Source: Oceaniferula flava
GTDB lineage: Bacteria; Verrucomicrobiota; Verrucomicrobiia; Verrucomicrobiales; Akkermansiaceae
Length of the DNA stretch: 64,000 bases
NCBI RefSeq assembly: GCF_016811075.1
Contig: NZ_JAFBGL010000006.1
Coordinates: forward strand, 1-64,000
Direction of reading: 5' to 3'
Below the pieces are notes generated by a model. The model saw nothing but the letters and a program-made list of their open reading frames with translations, was not told where the DNA came from and ran no database searches. The position numbers were made by a program, and so were the translations under genes. Shown in pieces: positions 41,076-50,280 of this stretch. Every line of letters starts with the position of its first letter. The first letter of the stretch is position 1.

Positions 41076-42374
41076 TTAGTCCTCCAACGCTCCAAGTTCC
41101 TCGGCAATCCAGCTGGCGGCTTTTTTGCCTTTGGGCACCACCTTTTTCAGATGCTCCAGCGCCTGGCGGGTCGCTTGTTGAGTGTCGTCGGACTCGGTAA
41201 ATGTCCGGGTGAACTGGATATCGGACGGCAGCAAGACCTCGTTCGATGCCAGGGCGCAGGCGCGGGCGATAGTGTTTTCCAGCTCGCGCACGTTGCCGGG
41301 CCAGCGGTGGGTTTGCAGGTGCTCCAGAGCTTCGGCACTGAACTTGATGGCGGGGATACCATTGCGCTTGATGGTCAGGCGCAGAAAGTGTTCGGCCAAC
41401 AGGGGGATGTCCTCGGTCCGGGCACGCAACGGTGGCAGGTGCAGCTCCACCACATTGAGACGGTAGTAGAGGTCCTCGCGGAAATTCCCTAAGGCCACTT
41501 CCTCGGCGAGGTTTTTATTGGTGGCGCCAACGATACGGACATCGGACTTCTGAGTCTCGGTGCTGCCGACACGGCTGAAAGTTCCGTCCTGCAGCACCCG
41601 CAGAAGTTTCACCTGCACCGGTGGGGGCATGTCGCCAATTTCATCGAGGAAGAGAGTGCCGCCATCGCCCTGCTCAAACAGACCTGCGCGCTTGGCAATG
41701 GCCCCGGTGAAGGCGCCTTTCTCGTGACCGAAGAGCTCGCTTTCCAGCAAGTTTTCCGGAATGGCGCCACAGTTGATGGCGATGATTTTATTTTTCGACC
41801 TCGGTGAGTATTCGTGCACCGCGTGGGCTACGAGCTCCTTGCCGGTGCCGCTTTCTCCGGAGACGAGCACGGGAGCATCCGTGCGGGCGACACGGCCGAC
41901 GATTTTGAAAACGTCCTGCAGCGCACTCGAGTTCCCGATGATTTTCACCCGGGCATCTTGTTTCTGCGGTGCGGTTTTGGTTTTGCCGGCGGTGCGGCGG
42001 TCTTCGATGGCCTGCAGCGCTGTTTCCACGACCCCTCGAAGCTCGAAGGTGAGGGATTCCTTTTTCAAGATATCCTGGGCCCCCAGCTGGGTGGCCTCGA
42101 TCACTTGTGCTGTGGTGGGGAAGGCGGCGGTGAGCACCACCAGCACCGCTGGATGGGCGGCGCGAAGTCGGGTCAGCAAGGTGAGGCCGTCAAATGGCTG
42201 CAGCGAGAGATCTGCGATGACCAGATCTACGCGAGTGGTGTCGCAGACTTTGACGGCCTTTTCGGCGTGGTCACAACGTAGAATGCGAAGGTCCTCGGCG
42301 CCGAGGTGTTTGGTCGCCCAATCAAGATAATCAATATCCGGGTCGACGAGGAGAATAGTCTGAGGTTCGTCCAA
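41076..42374 (-). CDS. sigma-54-dependent response regulator lacking a recognisable Fis-type HTH
   Basis: A 432-residue NtrC-like regulator. Receiver domain (about 1-120) with phosphoacceptor Asp in [11 protein letters not shown], then AAA+ domain with Walker [15 protein letters not shown] and the sigma-54-contacting GAFTGA loop, and Walker [13 protein letters not shown]. After the AAA+ domain only about 45 residues remain ([14 protein letters not shown] then [17 protein letters not shown]), which do not match the usual C-terminal Fis-like helix-turn-helix. Such regulators can act from solution or bind DNA by another region. Target genes and its partner sensor kinase are not in view. Confidence 0.85.
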   Translation of the reverse strand: MDEPQTILLVDPDIDYLDWATKHLGAEDLRILRCDHAEKAVKVCDTTRVDLVIADLSLQPFDGLTLLTRLRAAHPAVLVVLTAAFPTTAQVIEATQLGAQDILKKESLTFELRGVVETALQAIEDRRTAGKTKTAPQKQDARVKIIGNSSALQDVFKIVGRVARTDAPVLVSGESGTGKELVAHAVHEYSPRSKNKIIAINCGAIPENLLESELFGHEKGAFTGAIAKRAGLFEQGDGGTLFLDEIGDMPPPVQVKLLRVLQDGTFSRVGSTETQKSDVRIVGATNKNLAEEVALGNFREDLYYRLNVVELHLPPLRARTEDIPLLAEHFLRLTIKRNGIPAIKFSAEALEHLQTHRWPGNVRELENTIARACALASNEVLLPSDIQFTRTFTESDDTQQATRQALEHLKKVVPKGKKAASWIAEELGALED

Positions 42375-42395
42375 AGTAGCGAGGTGTGTGGGGGG

Positions 42396-43106
42396 TTAGA
42401 CGGTGCCGAAACGGCGGTGGCGGCGGGCGTATTCATCCACGGCGGCACGTAGGTCGGCATTGCGGAAATCGGGCCAATTTTTCGGACTGATCACGATTTC
42501 CGAGTAGGAGATTTGCCAGAGCAGGAAGTTGGAAATCCGCAGCTCCCCTGAAGTGCGAATCAGCAGATCCGGGTCGGGGATGCCTGCGGTGTAGAGGTGG
42601 TTGTCGATCATCGAGGGATCGATGTCGGAGGGTTCGATTTCGCCTGCCACTGCCTTGGCGGCGAGTCGGCGCGCGGCATCGGTGATTTCCTCGCGCGAGC
42701 CGTAGGACAGGGCGAGGATGAGATTCAGGCCGGTGTTGTCGCGCGTTTTCTCGATCGCTTGGTCGATTTCCTTGCGGCAGGACGCTGGCAGCATGTTGAG
42801 CCGACCGATCGCGTGCAGGCGGACGTTTTGTTTGAGCATTTCCGGCAACTTGTCGCGCAGGAAGCGCTCGAGAAGTTTCATCAGTGAGTCGATCTCCTTT
42901 TTTGGTCGGTTCCAGTTTTCCGAGGAGAAGGCGTAGAGGGTGAGGTAGCCGACGCCGAGCTGGCGGCAAGTTTCCACCGCTTCACGCACGGATTCCGCAC
43001 CGGCACGGTGACCCTCGCCGCGCGGCAGTCCGCGGGCGTTGGCCCATCGGCCATTACCATCCATGATGATGGCGATGTGGTGGGGGAGATCGTTCTTCAC
43101 TTCCAT
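42396..43106 (-). CDS. uppS: undecaprenyl diphosphate synthase (isoprenyl transferase)
   Basis: A 236-residue cis-prenyltransferase making the C55 carrier lipid for peptidoglycan. Catalytic Asp in HIAIIMDGNGRWA (about 10-22), the GHRAGAES block, LYAFSSENWNRP (about 70-81), and DLLIRTSGELRISNFLLWQ (about 189-207) are present. The start ATG at 43106 is chosen; a TTG three codons upstream is an alternative. The regulator gene follows 22 bases downstream and is probably cotranscribed. Confidence 0.97.
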   Translation of the reverse strand: MEVKNDLPHHIAIIMDGNGRWANARGLPRGEGHRAGAESVREAVETCRQLGVGYLTLYAFSSENWNRPKKEIDSLMKLLERFLRDKLPEMLKQNVRLHAIGRLNMLPASCRKEIDQAIEKTRDNTGLNLILALSYGSREEITDAARRLAAKAVAGEIEPSDIDPSMIDNHLYTAGIPDPDLLIRTSGELRISNFLLWQISYSEIVISPKNWPDFRNADLRAAVDEYARRHRRFGTV

Positions 43107-43168
43107 GCGTGGCAAGTGTTATAGGGTGCTATTTTCCTGTCAAGCTGGACGCATGTCAGGAGGGTAAT

Positions 43169-43726
43169 TTATGAGAAGATGCGCCGCGCCTTGGGCGTTT
43201 TGATAATGGCGGCAATAACGAGGCCGGCCAGGGTGTAGGCGATGATGGGATCGAGGGCATTGGCCAGCAGGTGTTTGCCGGGAGTTTCAAACCAGTTCCA
43301 CTGCGGCAGGACCACGCTGATGGCGGCGAAAACTCCCATGGTGATGCCCACGCTGGCTCTCGAAATGTAGCGAGTGGCACGGATCCGAAGGACGGAAATC
43401 GTGATGATTAGGCAGCCGAGGACGTTGATGGCAAAGGAGTAGATCAGTGGCTCGGTCATGCTCCATGGTTGCTCGAGACGACCGGGCCGGATGGTGGCGT
43501 AGACGAAGGGCCCCTGGGTGATGCGGGCCGCGTGATCGGCATCGTTGCTGGGAGTGGGGAGTAGGTAAACGCCGTGGGTGTCGGCATTGTCAGAGATCAC
43601 TTGGCGTACAGCATCGTCATTCTTGAAGCTGGCGGGGCTGTGCCAATCAAGCACCGTCCATGAGACAAATCCCCAGAGAAAGGCGATGAGGGATCCAGTG
43701 ATGATGGCGGTGATGACTCTCTTCAT
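43169..43726 (-). CDS. membrane protein of unknown function
   Basis: A 185-residue protein with an N-terminal membrane segment (about 4-27), a soluble part rich in Asp and Pro (about 30-90) and three further hydrophobic segments (about 90-110, 121-141, 155-175), ending KTPKARRIFS. I do not recognise a family. Same strand as uppS and 63 bases upstream of it. It might be a small periplasmic-domain membrane protein; no function inferred. Confidence 0.55.
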   Translation of the reverse strand: MKRVITAIITGSLIAFLWGFVSWTVLDWHSPASFKNDDAVRQVISDNADTHGVYLLPTPSNDADHAARITQGPFVYATIRPGRLEQPWSMTEPLIYSFAINVLGCLIITISVLRIRATRYISRASVGITMGVFAAISVVLPQWNWFETPGKHLLANALDPIIAYTLAGLVIAAIIKTPKARRIFS

Positions 43727-43838
43727 GTTGGCTGCTAGCTACGATGCCCCTTACCCATTAACAAAGCTGTGCCGCTTTGTCAGCACGTAATGTAAATACA
43801 GACTTGCACCATGTAAGGTCATCGCACCTACTGGCGCC

Positions 43839-44294
43839 ATGTTGCACGTCGTTCTCGTCACACCCGAAATCCCTCATAACACCGGCGCGGCTGGTCGGCT
43901 CTGCCTGGCCACCGGTGCTCGATTGCATTTGATAAAGCCGCTGGGCTTCTCACTCGACGATCGGCAGGTGAAACGTGTGGGCTTGGATTATTGGAAGGAT
44001 GTTGATCTCCAGGTGTGGGAAAGTTGGGATGAATTCCGTGCCGGCATCGATCCGGATGCGGGGGTGTATTTTCTCACCACCAAAACCCAACAGCCGCACT
44101 GGGACGTGGCGTTCAATGATGGTGATTACCTCGTTTTCGGCTGCGAGACCAAGGGGCTGCCCGAGAGCTTGCTGGAGGAGAACCCCGACCAGTGCCTGAC
44201 CATCCCCATGGTCGAGGGATCGACCCGTAGCCTAAACCTTGCCACATCCGTAGGCATCGTGCTCTATGAGGCCGTGAGACAGATTAGGAGCTAA
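43839..44294 (+). CDS. trmL: tRNA (cytidine(34)-2'-O)-methyltransferase TrmL
   Basis: A 151-residue SPOUT-fold methyltransferase that modifies position 34 in Leu tRNAs. The motifs LVTPEIPHNTGAAGRLCLAT (about 6-25), LVFGCETKGLPESLLEE and IPMVEGSTRSLNLATSVGIVLYEAVRQ (trefoil knot) match TrmL rather than TrmH. Full length. Alone between opposite-strand genes. Confidence 0.94.
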   Translation: MLHVVLVTPEIPHNTGAAGRLCLATGARLHLIKPLGFSLDDRQVKRVGLDYWKDVDLQVWESWDEFRAGIDPDAGVYFLTTKTQQPHWDVAFNDGDYLVFGCETKGLPESLLEENPDQCLTIPMVEGSTRSLNLATSVGIVLYEAVRQIRS

Positions 44295-44585
44295 TGGTGC
44301 CCGTTCAGGCGAGGCTGGGTCTTTGCGCGGTGGGTCGCCTTCTGTCGTCCCTCCGGGACTTGATCCACGCACTGCACGTTAGTCCCAGGGTTTCACCCCG
44401 CGCTAGTTTTTATCGACCCTTTCGGGTCTTGCGAATTGCGGGCGCTGGCTGCGGAGATCGACTCGTAGGTCGTGCCGTTTAGCCTCTGCAGCGAGAATGT
44501 GGAGCCGAGCAGGCGCACCCTGGCATGAGTAGAGGACAGTCAGGGCTCTTAGACTTCGAGCCATCGAGATTCCTCGACTTCCAAT
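44295..44585. repeat. gene-free stretch with short stem-loops, possible intergenic repeat family
   Basis: No gene is supported; an apparent 62-residue frame at 44294-44482 is an artefact of the repeat. Two perfect palindromic hairpins are seen: GTCCCTCCGGGAC (44347-44359) and GACCCTTTCGGGTC (44415-44428), separated by CCCAGGGTTTCACCCCGCGC. The composition resembles dispersed palindromic intergenic repeats known in Planctomycetes and Verrucomicrobiota, but I cannot confirm family membership from one copy. Confidence 0.55.
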
Positions 44586-46004
44586 CTACTCCCCCCCAGC
44601 GGGTTCGAAGCGCATTTCTTGGCGCTCTTCCTGTTTTCCTCCGGGGAAGAAGGAGCCGACGTCTTTCGAGGTGATATACATGAAGAGACCGAAGATCACG
44701 AGGACGAAGCCGGTTTGCACGAACTCCAGAACGCGTGCCTTGACCGGGCGGCGCGCGATGATTTCGAGGATGGAAAGGGTGATGTGACCGCCGTCGAGCA
44801 CGGGGAATGGCATCATGTTGAGGATCGCGAGGTTGATGTTGAACAGCACGGTGAATCCGAGTGCCAGCTTCCAGCCGTCAGGGGAGGAGGTGATCATCTC
44901 GTAGTAGCCTTTACCGATGCCCACCGGGCCGGCGAGTTGGTCGACGCCGATGCTGGAGGTCTTCGAAGCGACCAGTTGGATGGTCTTTTTCATCACCAGG
45001 GCGCTGTCGACAATTTGCTGCCAAGGTCCTGGGTGGACGATTTCTTCGCTGACCAGTGATTCATCGAATTTAAATCCGAGACCGTAAGCGGTGTATTTGT
45101 CGTTGGGTGGTTCCGGCTTGCGGGGCACCATGGTGACTTCGAACGATTCGTCACCGCGTTGCACGCTGAGCTCGGCCGTTTTGCCATCGCGGGCGGCGGT
45201 CAGAAGCTGCATGGACGAGGTGGCGGGGGCGCCGTTGAAGGTGAGAATGATGTCGTCCTCTTTCAGGCCTGCCTCAGCGGCCGGGCCGTGTTCGACGATC
45301 TGGCCGACGGTCACCTGCTCCTTATAGCCGATGCCGATCTTGCGCATGCCGGAGCGGTGATACCAGGATGAGCTGGGGATCTCGAAGCCGGACTGCAGTG
45401 TCAGTGGCTGTTCCACGCCGGGGCGCTGAACTACGATCTCGATCTTCTCGCCCTCGCTGGTGGCGATGCTTTCCACGATGCCGCTGTCCATGTTGCCCGC
45501 CCATGAATCGATCTCGTTGCCACCGATGGAAAGGATCTTGTCTCCGGCTTTCAGGCCGGCTTTATCGGCGGCGGAGTCGGCTTGCACGTAGCCGACCACC
45601 GTTTGGTTCAAGCGGGTGTCCGGTTTCCCGACACCCCACACCAGGAAGGCGGTGACCAGGGCGAGCAGGAAGGAGAAGAAGGGGCCGGCGAAGGCGACGA
45701 TGATCTTGTCCAGCGGCTTCACCGGTGGCAGAGGTTTGTCGTTCATGTTATCGCCCTCGATGGCTTCCATGGTGACCATTTGAGGCAGGGCGACAAAGCC
45801 GCCGAAGGGGATCCAGCCAAGGCCGTATTGCACGCCATTGTAGGTTCTTTTCCAAATCGGCTTACCGAACCAGATCTGGAAGCGTTCCACCTCAAGCCCA
45901 CGCCAACGTGCGGCGAGAAAGTGCCCGAGCTCATGCACGAAGATGATGATGTTGAAAATGACAACAACGAGAAGAATGACGAGGATGGGAGTGATGATGG
46001 TCAT
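44586..46004 (-). CDS. rseP: site-2 protease RseP
   Basis: A 472-residue intramembrane metalloprotease that starts MTIITPILVILLVVVIFN, with the zinc motif HELGH at about 24-28 in the first membrane helix, two PDZ domains (about 130-200 and 215-300) and LNMMPFPVLDGGH near the C-terminus carrying the third zinc ligand (LDG). It cuts membrane-bound anti-sigma factors or signal remnants in envelope stress. A frame extending to 46160 would add 52 Pro/Ser-rich residues with no conserved content. No rseA or sigma-E gene is adjacent, but degQ lies 0.6 kb away. Confidence 0.93.
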   Translation of the reverse strand: MTIITPILVILLVVVIFNIIIFVHELGHFLAARWRGLEVERFQIWFGKPIWKRTYNGVQYGLGWIPFGGFVALPQMVTMEAIEGDNMNDKPLPPVKPLDKIIVAFAGPFFSFLLALVTAFLVWGVGKPDTRLNQTVVGYVQADSAADKAGLKAGDKILSIGGNEIDSWAGNMDSGIVESIATSEGEKIEIVVQRPGVEQPLTLQSGFEIPSSSWYHRSGMRKIGIGYKEQVTVGQIVEHGPAAEAGLKEDDIILTFNGAPATSSMQLLTAARDGKTAELSVQRGDESFEVTMVPRKPEPPNDKYTAYGLGFKFDESLVSEEIVHPGPWQQIVDSALVMKKTIQLVASKTSSIGVDQLAGPVGIGKGYYEMITSSPDGWKLALGFTVLFNINLAILNMMPFPVLDGGHITLSILEIIARRPVKARVLEFVQTGFVLVIFGLFMYITSKDVGSFFPGGKQEERQEMRFEPAGGE

Positions 46005-46253
46005 GATGGATGACAAGTTAGAAGGGCGATGGGTGGAGAATGTAATGGAATTTGAGATGCTGGCAAGTCTAGTCGGCGGGGGAGATGGACACCTAAGCGA
46101 CCCCAGCTCCGAAAGGCGGGATTCCGGACCGTGTGGCGAGATCAGATCGGGCAACTCCACGGCGCCAAACGGGCGATGATTTCGTGCCGATAATCATTTC
46201 CAGTCTCAATTTCTGAGTTGCAAAGTCATGAGGATGCTCTTACCGGTTTGTCT

Positions 46254-46466
46254 ATGAAACATTCCTGTTATTTGGCTGTCCTCACCGTTGCTACACTGGC
46301 CTTGGGTTCTTGTAACACATTCATCGGCATGGGCCGTGACCTTCAGGGCGCTGGAGCTGCTATGCAAAATCGCGGCACCACAGGCACTTGGGATGGCTCT
46401 GGAGCTAACCCCAATGCCGTGACCCCAACCGCGCAGAATCCTTACGGCGTTCCTGTTGCTCAGTAG
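46254..46466 (+). CDS. small lipoprotein, entericidin-like
   Basis: A 70-residue lipoprotein starting MKHSCYLAVLTVATLALGSC, with a good lipobox (LALGSC, Cys at 20). The mature part is Gly/Ala/Asn-rich and ends PYGVPVAQ. Size and NTFIGMGRDLQ..GAGAAMQ pattern resemble entericidin-type lipoproteins. An extension upstream to 46218 would place Met at residue 13; ATG 46254 is preferred. A terminator follows at once. Confidence 0.7.
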   Translation: MKHSCYLAVLTVATLALGSCNTFIGMGRDLQGAGAAMQNRGTTGTWDGSGANPNAVTPTAQNPYGVPVAQ

Positions 46467-46476
46467 GGGGCCAATG

Positions 46477-46557
46477 CAAAAAAGCTCCCCACCGACGAAT
46501 TTCTCGAAGCTCTCTTCGGCTGAACCATCACTGGCTCAGCTGGAGGGAGCTTTTTGA
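46477..46557. terminator. long hairpin terminator between lipoprotein and degQ
   Basis: AAAAAGCTCCC and GGGAGCTTTTT form the outer stem across about 60 bases of internal sequence that can itself fold, ending in a T run. It can act in both directions between convergent genes. Confidence 0.7.
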
Positions 46558-46623
46558 TTGGTGGAGAGATGGATGGTTGGGCAAGCGCTCGCTTTGCGCT
46601 CGCGAGGCTAGAAAATCAGCCGC

Positions 46624-48126
46624 TTACTGCGCCTTGACCACGGAGATGCGGATGCGGAAGCTTTGGCGACCACGGTGGATTTCCAGCTCGGTGTTCTGAA
46701 CCGAGGCGGAGGCGGCGAGGCGGGTATTAAAATCTTCGACGCTTTGCACGGCCCGGCCATTGATGGCGTGGACCACATCGCCGATGTGCAGGCTGCCGCT
46801 GAGCTTGCTGCCGGCGAGGATCTGCTTGATCACCACGCCGGTGACCCCCAGCGATTGTTCCCTCTCGTTGGCCTCGCGCACCACCAGGCCGATGGTGGTT
46901 AGCACGGTTTTGGGATCGGGCCGTGAGGTGGTTTCGTCTTCCTCATCGCGGAGGATGCGCTGGCTGAAGTTATCCGCCTCACCCACGGTGGCGGTGATGG
47001 TGTGTTTCGCCCCCTCGCGCCAGATTACCATGTTGACCATGGAGCCGACTTCGCTTTGCTGGATCAGGCCGATTAGGCGGCGCATGTCGGCGATTTCGTT
47101 GCCGTCGTAGCTGATGATGATATCGTCCTCGCGCAGGCCGGCTTTTTCCGCCGGGGAATCGGGCACTAGACCGACGATGCGGATGCCATCGCGTCCTTGG
47201 TAGCCAAATTCGCGGCGCGTGTAGGGATCAAGATCTTCGAAGGCCATGCCGAGGAATCCACGGATCGGACGCCCGCGTGCGAGGATGTCCTTCATGGTTT
47301 TCAGCGCGGCATTGGAGGGGATGGCAAAGCTGATCCCTTGGAATCCCGGGTTCTTTTTATCGGTGGAGTAGATCCGTGAGTTAATGCCGACAATTTCGCC
47401 GAGGATGTTCACCAGCGGCCCGCCGGAGTTCCCTGGGTTGATCGCGGCGGAGGTCTGCAGCAGGTCGACGCGGCTATCGGAGAAGGTGCGTTTTTTCGCA
47501 GAGATCTTGCCATCGGTGACGGTTTCACCGAGACCGAAAGGGCTGCCGACGGCAAAGACGATGTTGCCCACCTCGATCTTGGACGAGTCACCGAATTTGA
47601 GTGGCGCGAAGGGGCCTTTGCCATCGATTTTGAGAACGGCGATGTCCACGGCGGGGTCTGAGCCGATGACCTTGGCCGAGTGCACTGTGCCATCGTGCAT
47701 CGTCAGGCGGATTCGCGGGTTTCCTTGAATCACGTGGTGGTTGGTCAGGACGTGGCCTTCCTGGGTGACAATTACTCCGGACCCTTGACCTTGGACCGTG
47801 CGTGGCTGCACCCAGGTGCGCCCCCAGACGTCGCGGAAGCGATCGTGGCGCACGCCGGCGGTATCGATGCTGACCACAGAGGGCACCACAGTTTTCACCA
47901 GTGCGGCGCTTTCCGCATTGATGGCGGCCAGCACCTGGACGTCTTGCAGGTTCAGCGCCGGCTTGTCGCGCAGGGTGAACTGGCCGTCATTGGCGGCGGA
48001 GTCCCGCCCGGTGATGATATCCATCAGGCTGCTGCCGTCCTGCATTTTGCGGACCACAAAGACGGTGAGAAAGGCCATGACAAACACGACCAGTAAGGTG
48101 AGAAAACGGCGAAATCCAGGATTCAT
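46624..48126 (-). CDS. degQ: DegQ/HtrA-type serine protease
   Basis: About 500 residues: membrane or signal anchor (RFLTLLVVFVMAFLTVFVV), trypsin-like domain with catalytic triad His in VLTNHHVIQ, Asp in VDIAVLKIDG and Ser in INPGNSGGPLVN, then two PDZ domains. It degrades or refolds misfolded periplasmic proteins. Start ATG 48126 (MNPGFRRFL) is preferred to the longer frame at 48276. A promoter-like TTGCAA-16-AATAAT lies at 48308-48335 on the minus strand. The adjacent upstream gene encodes the S16-like secreted protein. Confidence 0.93.
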   Translation of the reverse strand: MNPGFRRFLTLLVVFVMAFLTVFVVRKMQDGSSLMDIITGRDSAANDGQFTLRDKPALNLQDVQVLAAINAESAALVKTVVPSVVSIDTAGVRHDRFRDVWGRTWVQPRTVQGQGSGVIVTQEGHVLTNHHVIQGNPRIRLTMHDGTVHSAKVIGSDPAVDIAVLKIDGKGPFAPLKFGDSSKIEVGNIVFAVGSPFGLGETVTDGKISAKKRTFSDSRVDLLQTSAAINPGNSGGPLVNILGEIVGINSRIYSTDKKNPGFQGISFAIPSNAALKTMKDILARGRPIRGFLGMAFEDLDPYTRREFGYQGRDGIRIVGLVPDSPAEKAGLREDDIIISYDGNEIADMRRLIGLIQQSEVGSMVNMVIWREGAKHTITATVGEADNFSQRILRDEEDETTSRPDPKTVLTTIGLVVREANEREQSLGVTGVVIKQILAGSKLSGSLHIGDVVHAINGRAVQSVEDFNTRLAASASVQNTELEIHRGRQSFRIRISVVKAQ

Positions 48127-48307
48127 GGCAAGGGTGGAGGGGTGGGATGGTTCTTGCTGCCAGACTGGCCTCGGCCCGTAAGAGCTCTCGGCATCTCGCG
48201 GGTGTTCGGGCCGACAGCGAACCGCTGACTTGATGGCCACGAACACTTCCAATGAGTGTCGGCATGGGACACCCAACGAGTGGATTCGGAATCACCAAGT
48301 CGCAAGG

Positions 48308-48335
48308 ATTATTCTCGCATGAGTGGCACTTGCAA
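48308..48335 (-). promoter_or_regulatory. candidate promoter for degQ
   Basis: Minus strand TTGCAA (48335-48330), 16-base spacer, AATAAT (48313-48308), about 180 bases before the degQ start. Four of six and five of six matches to the sigma-70 consensus. Rest of the 254-base gap (48127-48380) shows no gene. Confidence 0.3.
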
Positions 48336-48380
48336 AGGCTAAAAGCGAGTGCCTGGAATCGGTTGAGGGCTGCCGCGTGC

Positions 48381-50219
48381 TTACGGTTGCTGCTTTCCAG
48401 CGATGGAATCTACTTTTTTGTTCACCTTTGTTTCCAGGGCGATCACGTCTTTTCTGAGGCTCATGATCATCGATTTGATGCGGCTATCGCTGTTATTGGC
48501 ATCGCGGATATTGCGTCTGATCAGGAGGTTCAGGCTGCGGATGTCATTGGCCAGCTCCATGGTATCGTGGTAGAGGCCCTCGTCACGGCGGGTCACCAGA
48601 CGTTCCATGGGATCGAGGACTTTGCGGGCATCGACATGCAGCTTTTTCAGCGTCGCGGTGGACGGGTGATCGAGATCGACTGCATTTAGTAGAGTGTAGG
48701 TCATTTGGTTCACCAGTGGCTGGAGGTGGAAGGCCAGGCCTGTTTCGTTCAGGCGCATTGGGCGTTTGCCACTGCCTTGCAGGAGCAGGATTTTGGCGGA
48801 TAGGTGGTTGGGTGCTAATGCGACAACGTCGGAGAGGCGCTTACGGACGGTGCTGTTCACCGCCAGCTTGACGACCTCGGCTTTATCGCTGAGCTGGTGC
48901 ACGGGTTGGAACAGTTGGCTGGCTTCGGCGATTTTTTCATCGGTTTTTTTTGCCGCAACAGCGAGTGCTTCATCGATGGTGTTGCAGGTATAAATTTCCC
49001 AACGGGTGAAAAAGTCCGGCTCGTCAAACACGAGTAACTGGATGAGCGGGCGGATGGCGCTTTCCGGCACGATCAGGCGACCACGCTTGCTCTTTTCCGA
49101 CCGCAGCGCGTTCAGCACTGTCCAGAAATTCGGCGGCAGGCGGAATTGGCCTTCGCTATCGAGCGAGGCGCAGAGGAAGATGTCATCACGCAGCGGAATG
49201 TTCCGGTGGCAAGCTTCCAGCATCAGCCGGACGGCAGCCATACCGGCTGCACCGTTCTTGTGGGAGTAGGTCAGAGGGCCGAATGTGATGTTTACTTGCG
49301 CGCCAGCCGCCGGGACTTTGTTTGTTTTCAGCGTGTTGAGTGCTTTTTTCAGTCCCGCGGCATCGGTATTCTTCGGGTTGATTTTACTGGCGATTTTGAG
49401 ATCGAAGTAATTGGGGTCTTGGTTCGGCTGGATCTGGATGGTTATCGGGGAAATTCGATAGGTGGTGGTGATTTTGGGTTTTTCCTTAAGCGCATCCTTG
49501 GGGTCGCGAAACACGCTGTGCTGCTCCACGGTGAGAGGCATGTTGATCGTCATCGTGGAAATTGGATAACTCGGTTCCGTGTTTTGCGGTGTGCTGGGGG
49601 GGGCGACTGGGGTGCCGGGTGCTGTGGGAGTGTCGGAATTGGCAGCCGTTGGGGTGGTTGGCGGTGTTGGTGTTTCCGTGGGGGCTGCGGATCCTTGGTA
49701 TTTTGCGAGCGGTGGGATGACGCCTGACCAGTCGGCCTGATCGGCTGCATTAGCGGTTTCCTGCTGCAGCACTTTGGTGGCATCGATGAGGTATTTTGAG
49801 AGCGCATTGGCATCGGTGCCGGCTTGCGGGTTCTCCAGCCAGCGGTGGTAGAAGCGGATCCGGGCTTTTGCTTTGAGCAGGGCGTCGTCGGAGGATGTCG
49901 ACGGTCCGTCATCGCGCAGCAGCGCTTGATTGGCGTGGCGGGCGTGTTGGTTGGCGGGATCGAGTCGCATCGCGAGCGCCAGCATCTGACCGGTGGCGCG
50001 CTGGTTGATGGCTGAGCCGTCGTGCTCGCGTAGTGCGAGCACGGTGAGGTGCTTCGAGAGCTCCTTCATGCTGTCCACCTGCAGCGGAATTTTTTCCAAT
50101 TTGAAGAGTTCCTTGAAGGGTTCTGGGCGCAAGTATTTTGCTGCCTGTGCCTGCTCGATTGAGGTGCAGGCCAGGCTGGCGCAGAGCGCCGAAATCATGG
50201 TGATTTGAAGGATCTTCAT
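48381..50219 (-). CDS. secreted protein with inactive Lon/S16-protease-like domain
   Basis: A 612-residue exported protein; MKILQITMISALCASLAC resembles a lipoprotein signal (LAC), though AQA cleavage at 26 is possible. A Pro/Thr-rich linker (about 165-215) precedes a domain in which GAAGMAAVRLMLEACHRNIP, DDIFLCASLDSEGQF and GRLIVPESAIRPLIQLLVF track the order and spacing of the Lon S16 domain (PSAG, then GEI..GRV, then IP..N). The catalytic Ser is replaced by Ala and the Lys is missing, so it should be proteolytically dead. A helical C-terminus follows (about 420-600). It lies just upstream of degQ on the same strand. The S16 assignment is my inference from pattern. Confidence 0.6.
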   Translation of the reverse strand: MKILQITMISALCASLACTSIEQAQAAKYLRPEPFKELFKLEKIPLQVDSMKELSKHLTVLALREHDGSAINQRATGQMLALAMRLDPANQHARHANQALLRDDGPSTSSDDALLKAKARIRFYHRWLENPQAGTDANALSKYLIDATKVLQQETANAADQADWSGVIPPLAKYQGSAAPTETPTPPTTPTAANSDTPTAPGTPVAPPSTPQNTEPSYPISTMTINMPLTVEQHSVFRDPKDALKEKPKITTTYRISPITIQIQPNQDPNYFDLKIASKINPKNTDAAGLKKALNTLKTNKVPAAGAQVNITFGPLTYSHKNGAAGMAAVRLMLEACHRNIPLRDDIFLCASLDSEGQFRLPPNFWTVLNALRSEKSKRGRLIVPESAIRPLIQLLVFDEPDFFTRWEIYTCNTIDEALAVAAKKTDEKIAEASQLFQPVHQLSDKAEVVKLAVNSTVRKRLSDVVALAPNHLSAKILLLQGSGKRPMRLNETGLAFHLQPLVNQMTYTLLNAVDLDHPSTATLKKLHVDARKVLDPMERLVTRRDEGLYHDTMELANDIRSLNLLIRRNIRDANNSDSRIKSMIMSLRKDVIALETKVNKKVDSIAGKQQP

Positions 50220-50280
50220 GGTGAATATTCAAGGTAACAAGCCGGATGTTTATTTCAAGGCGGCATTGTGACGGAATTTT

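Noticed and set aside
44294-44482. 62-residue open frame after trmL
   Set aside because: Lies in hairpin-rich repeat sequence and resembles spurious repeat-encoded peptides.
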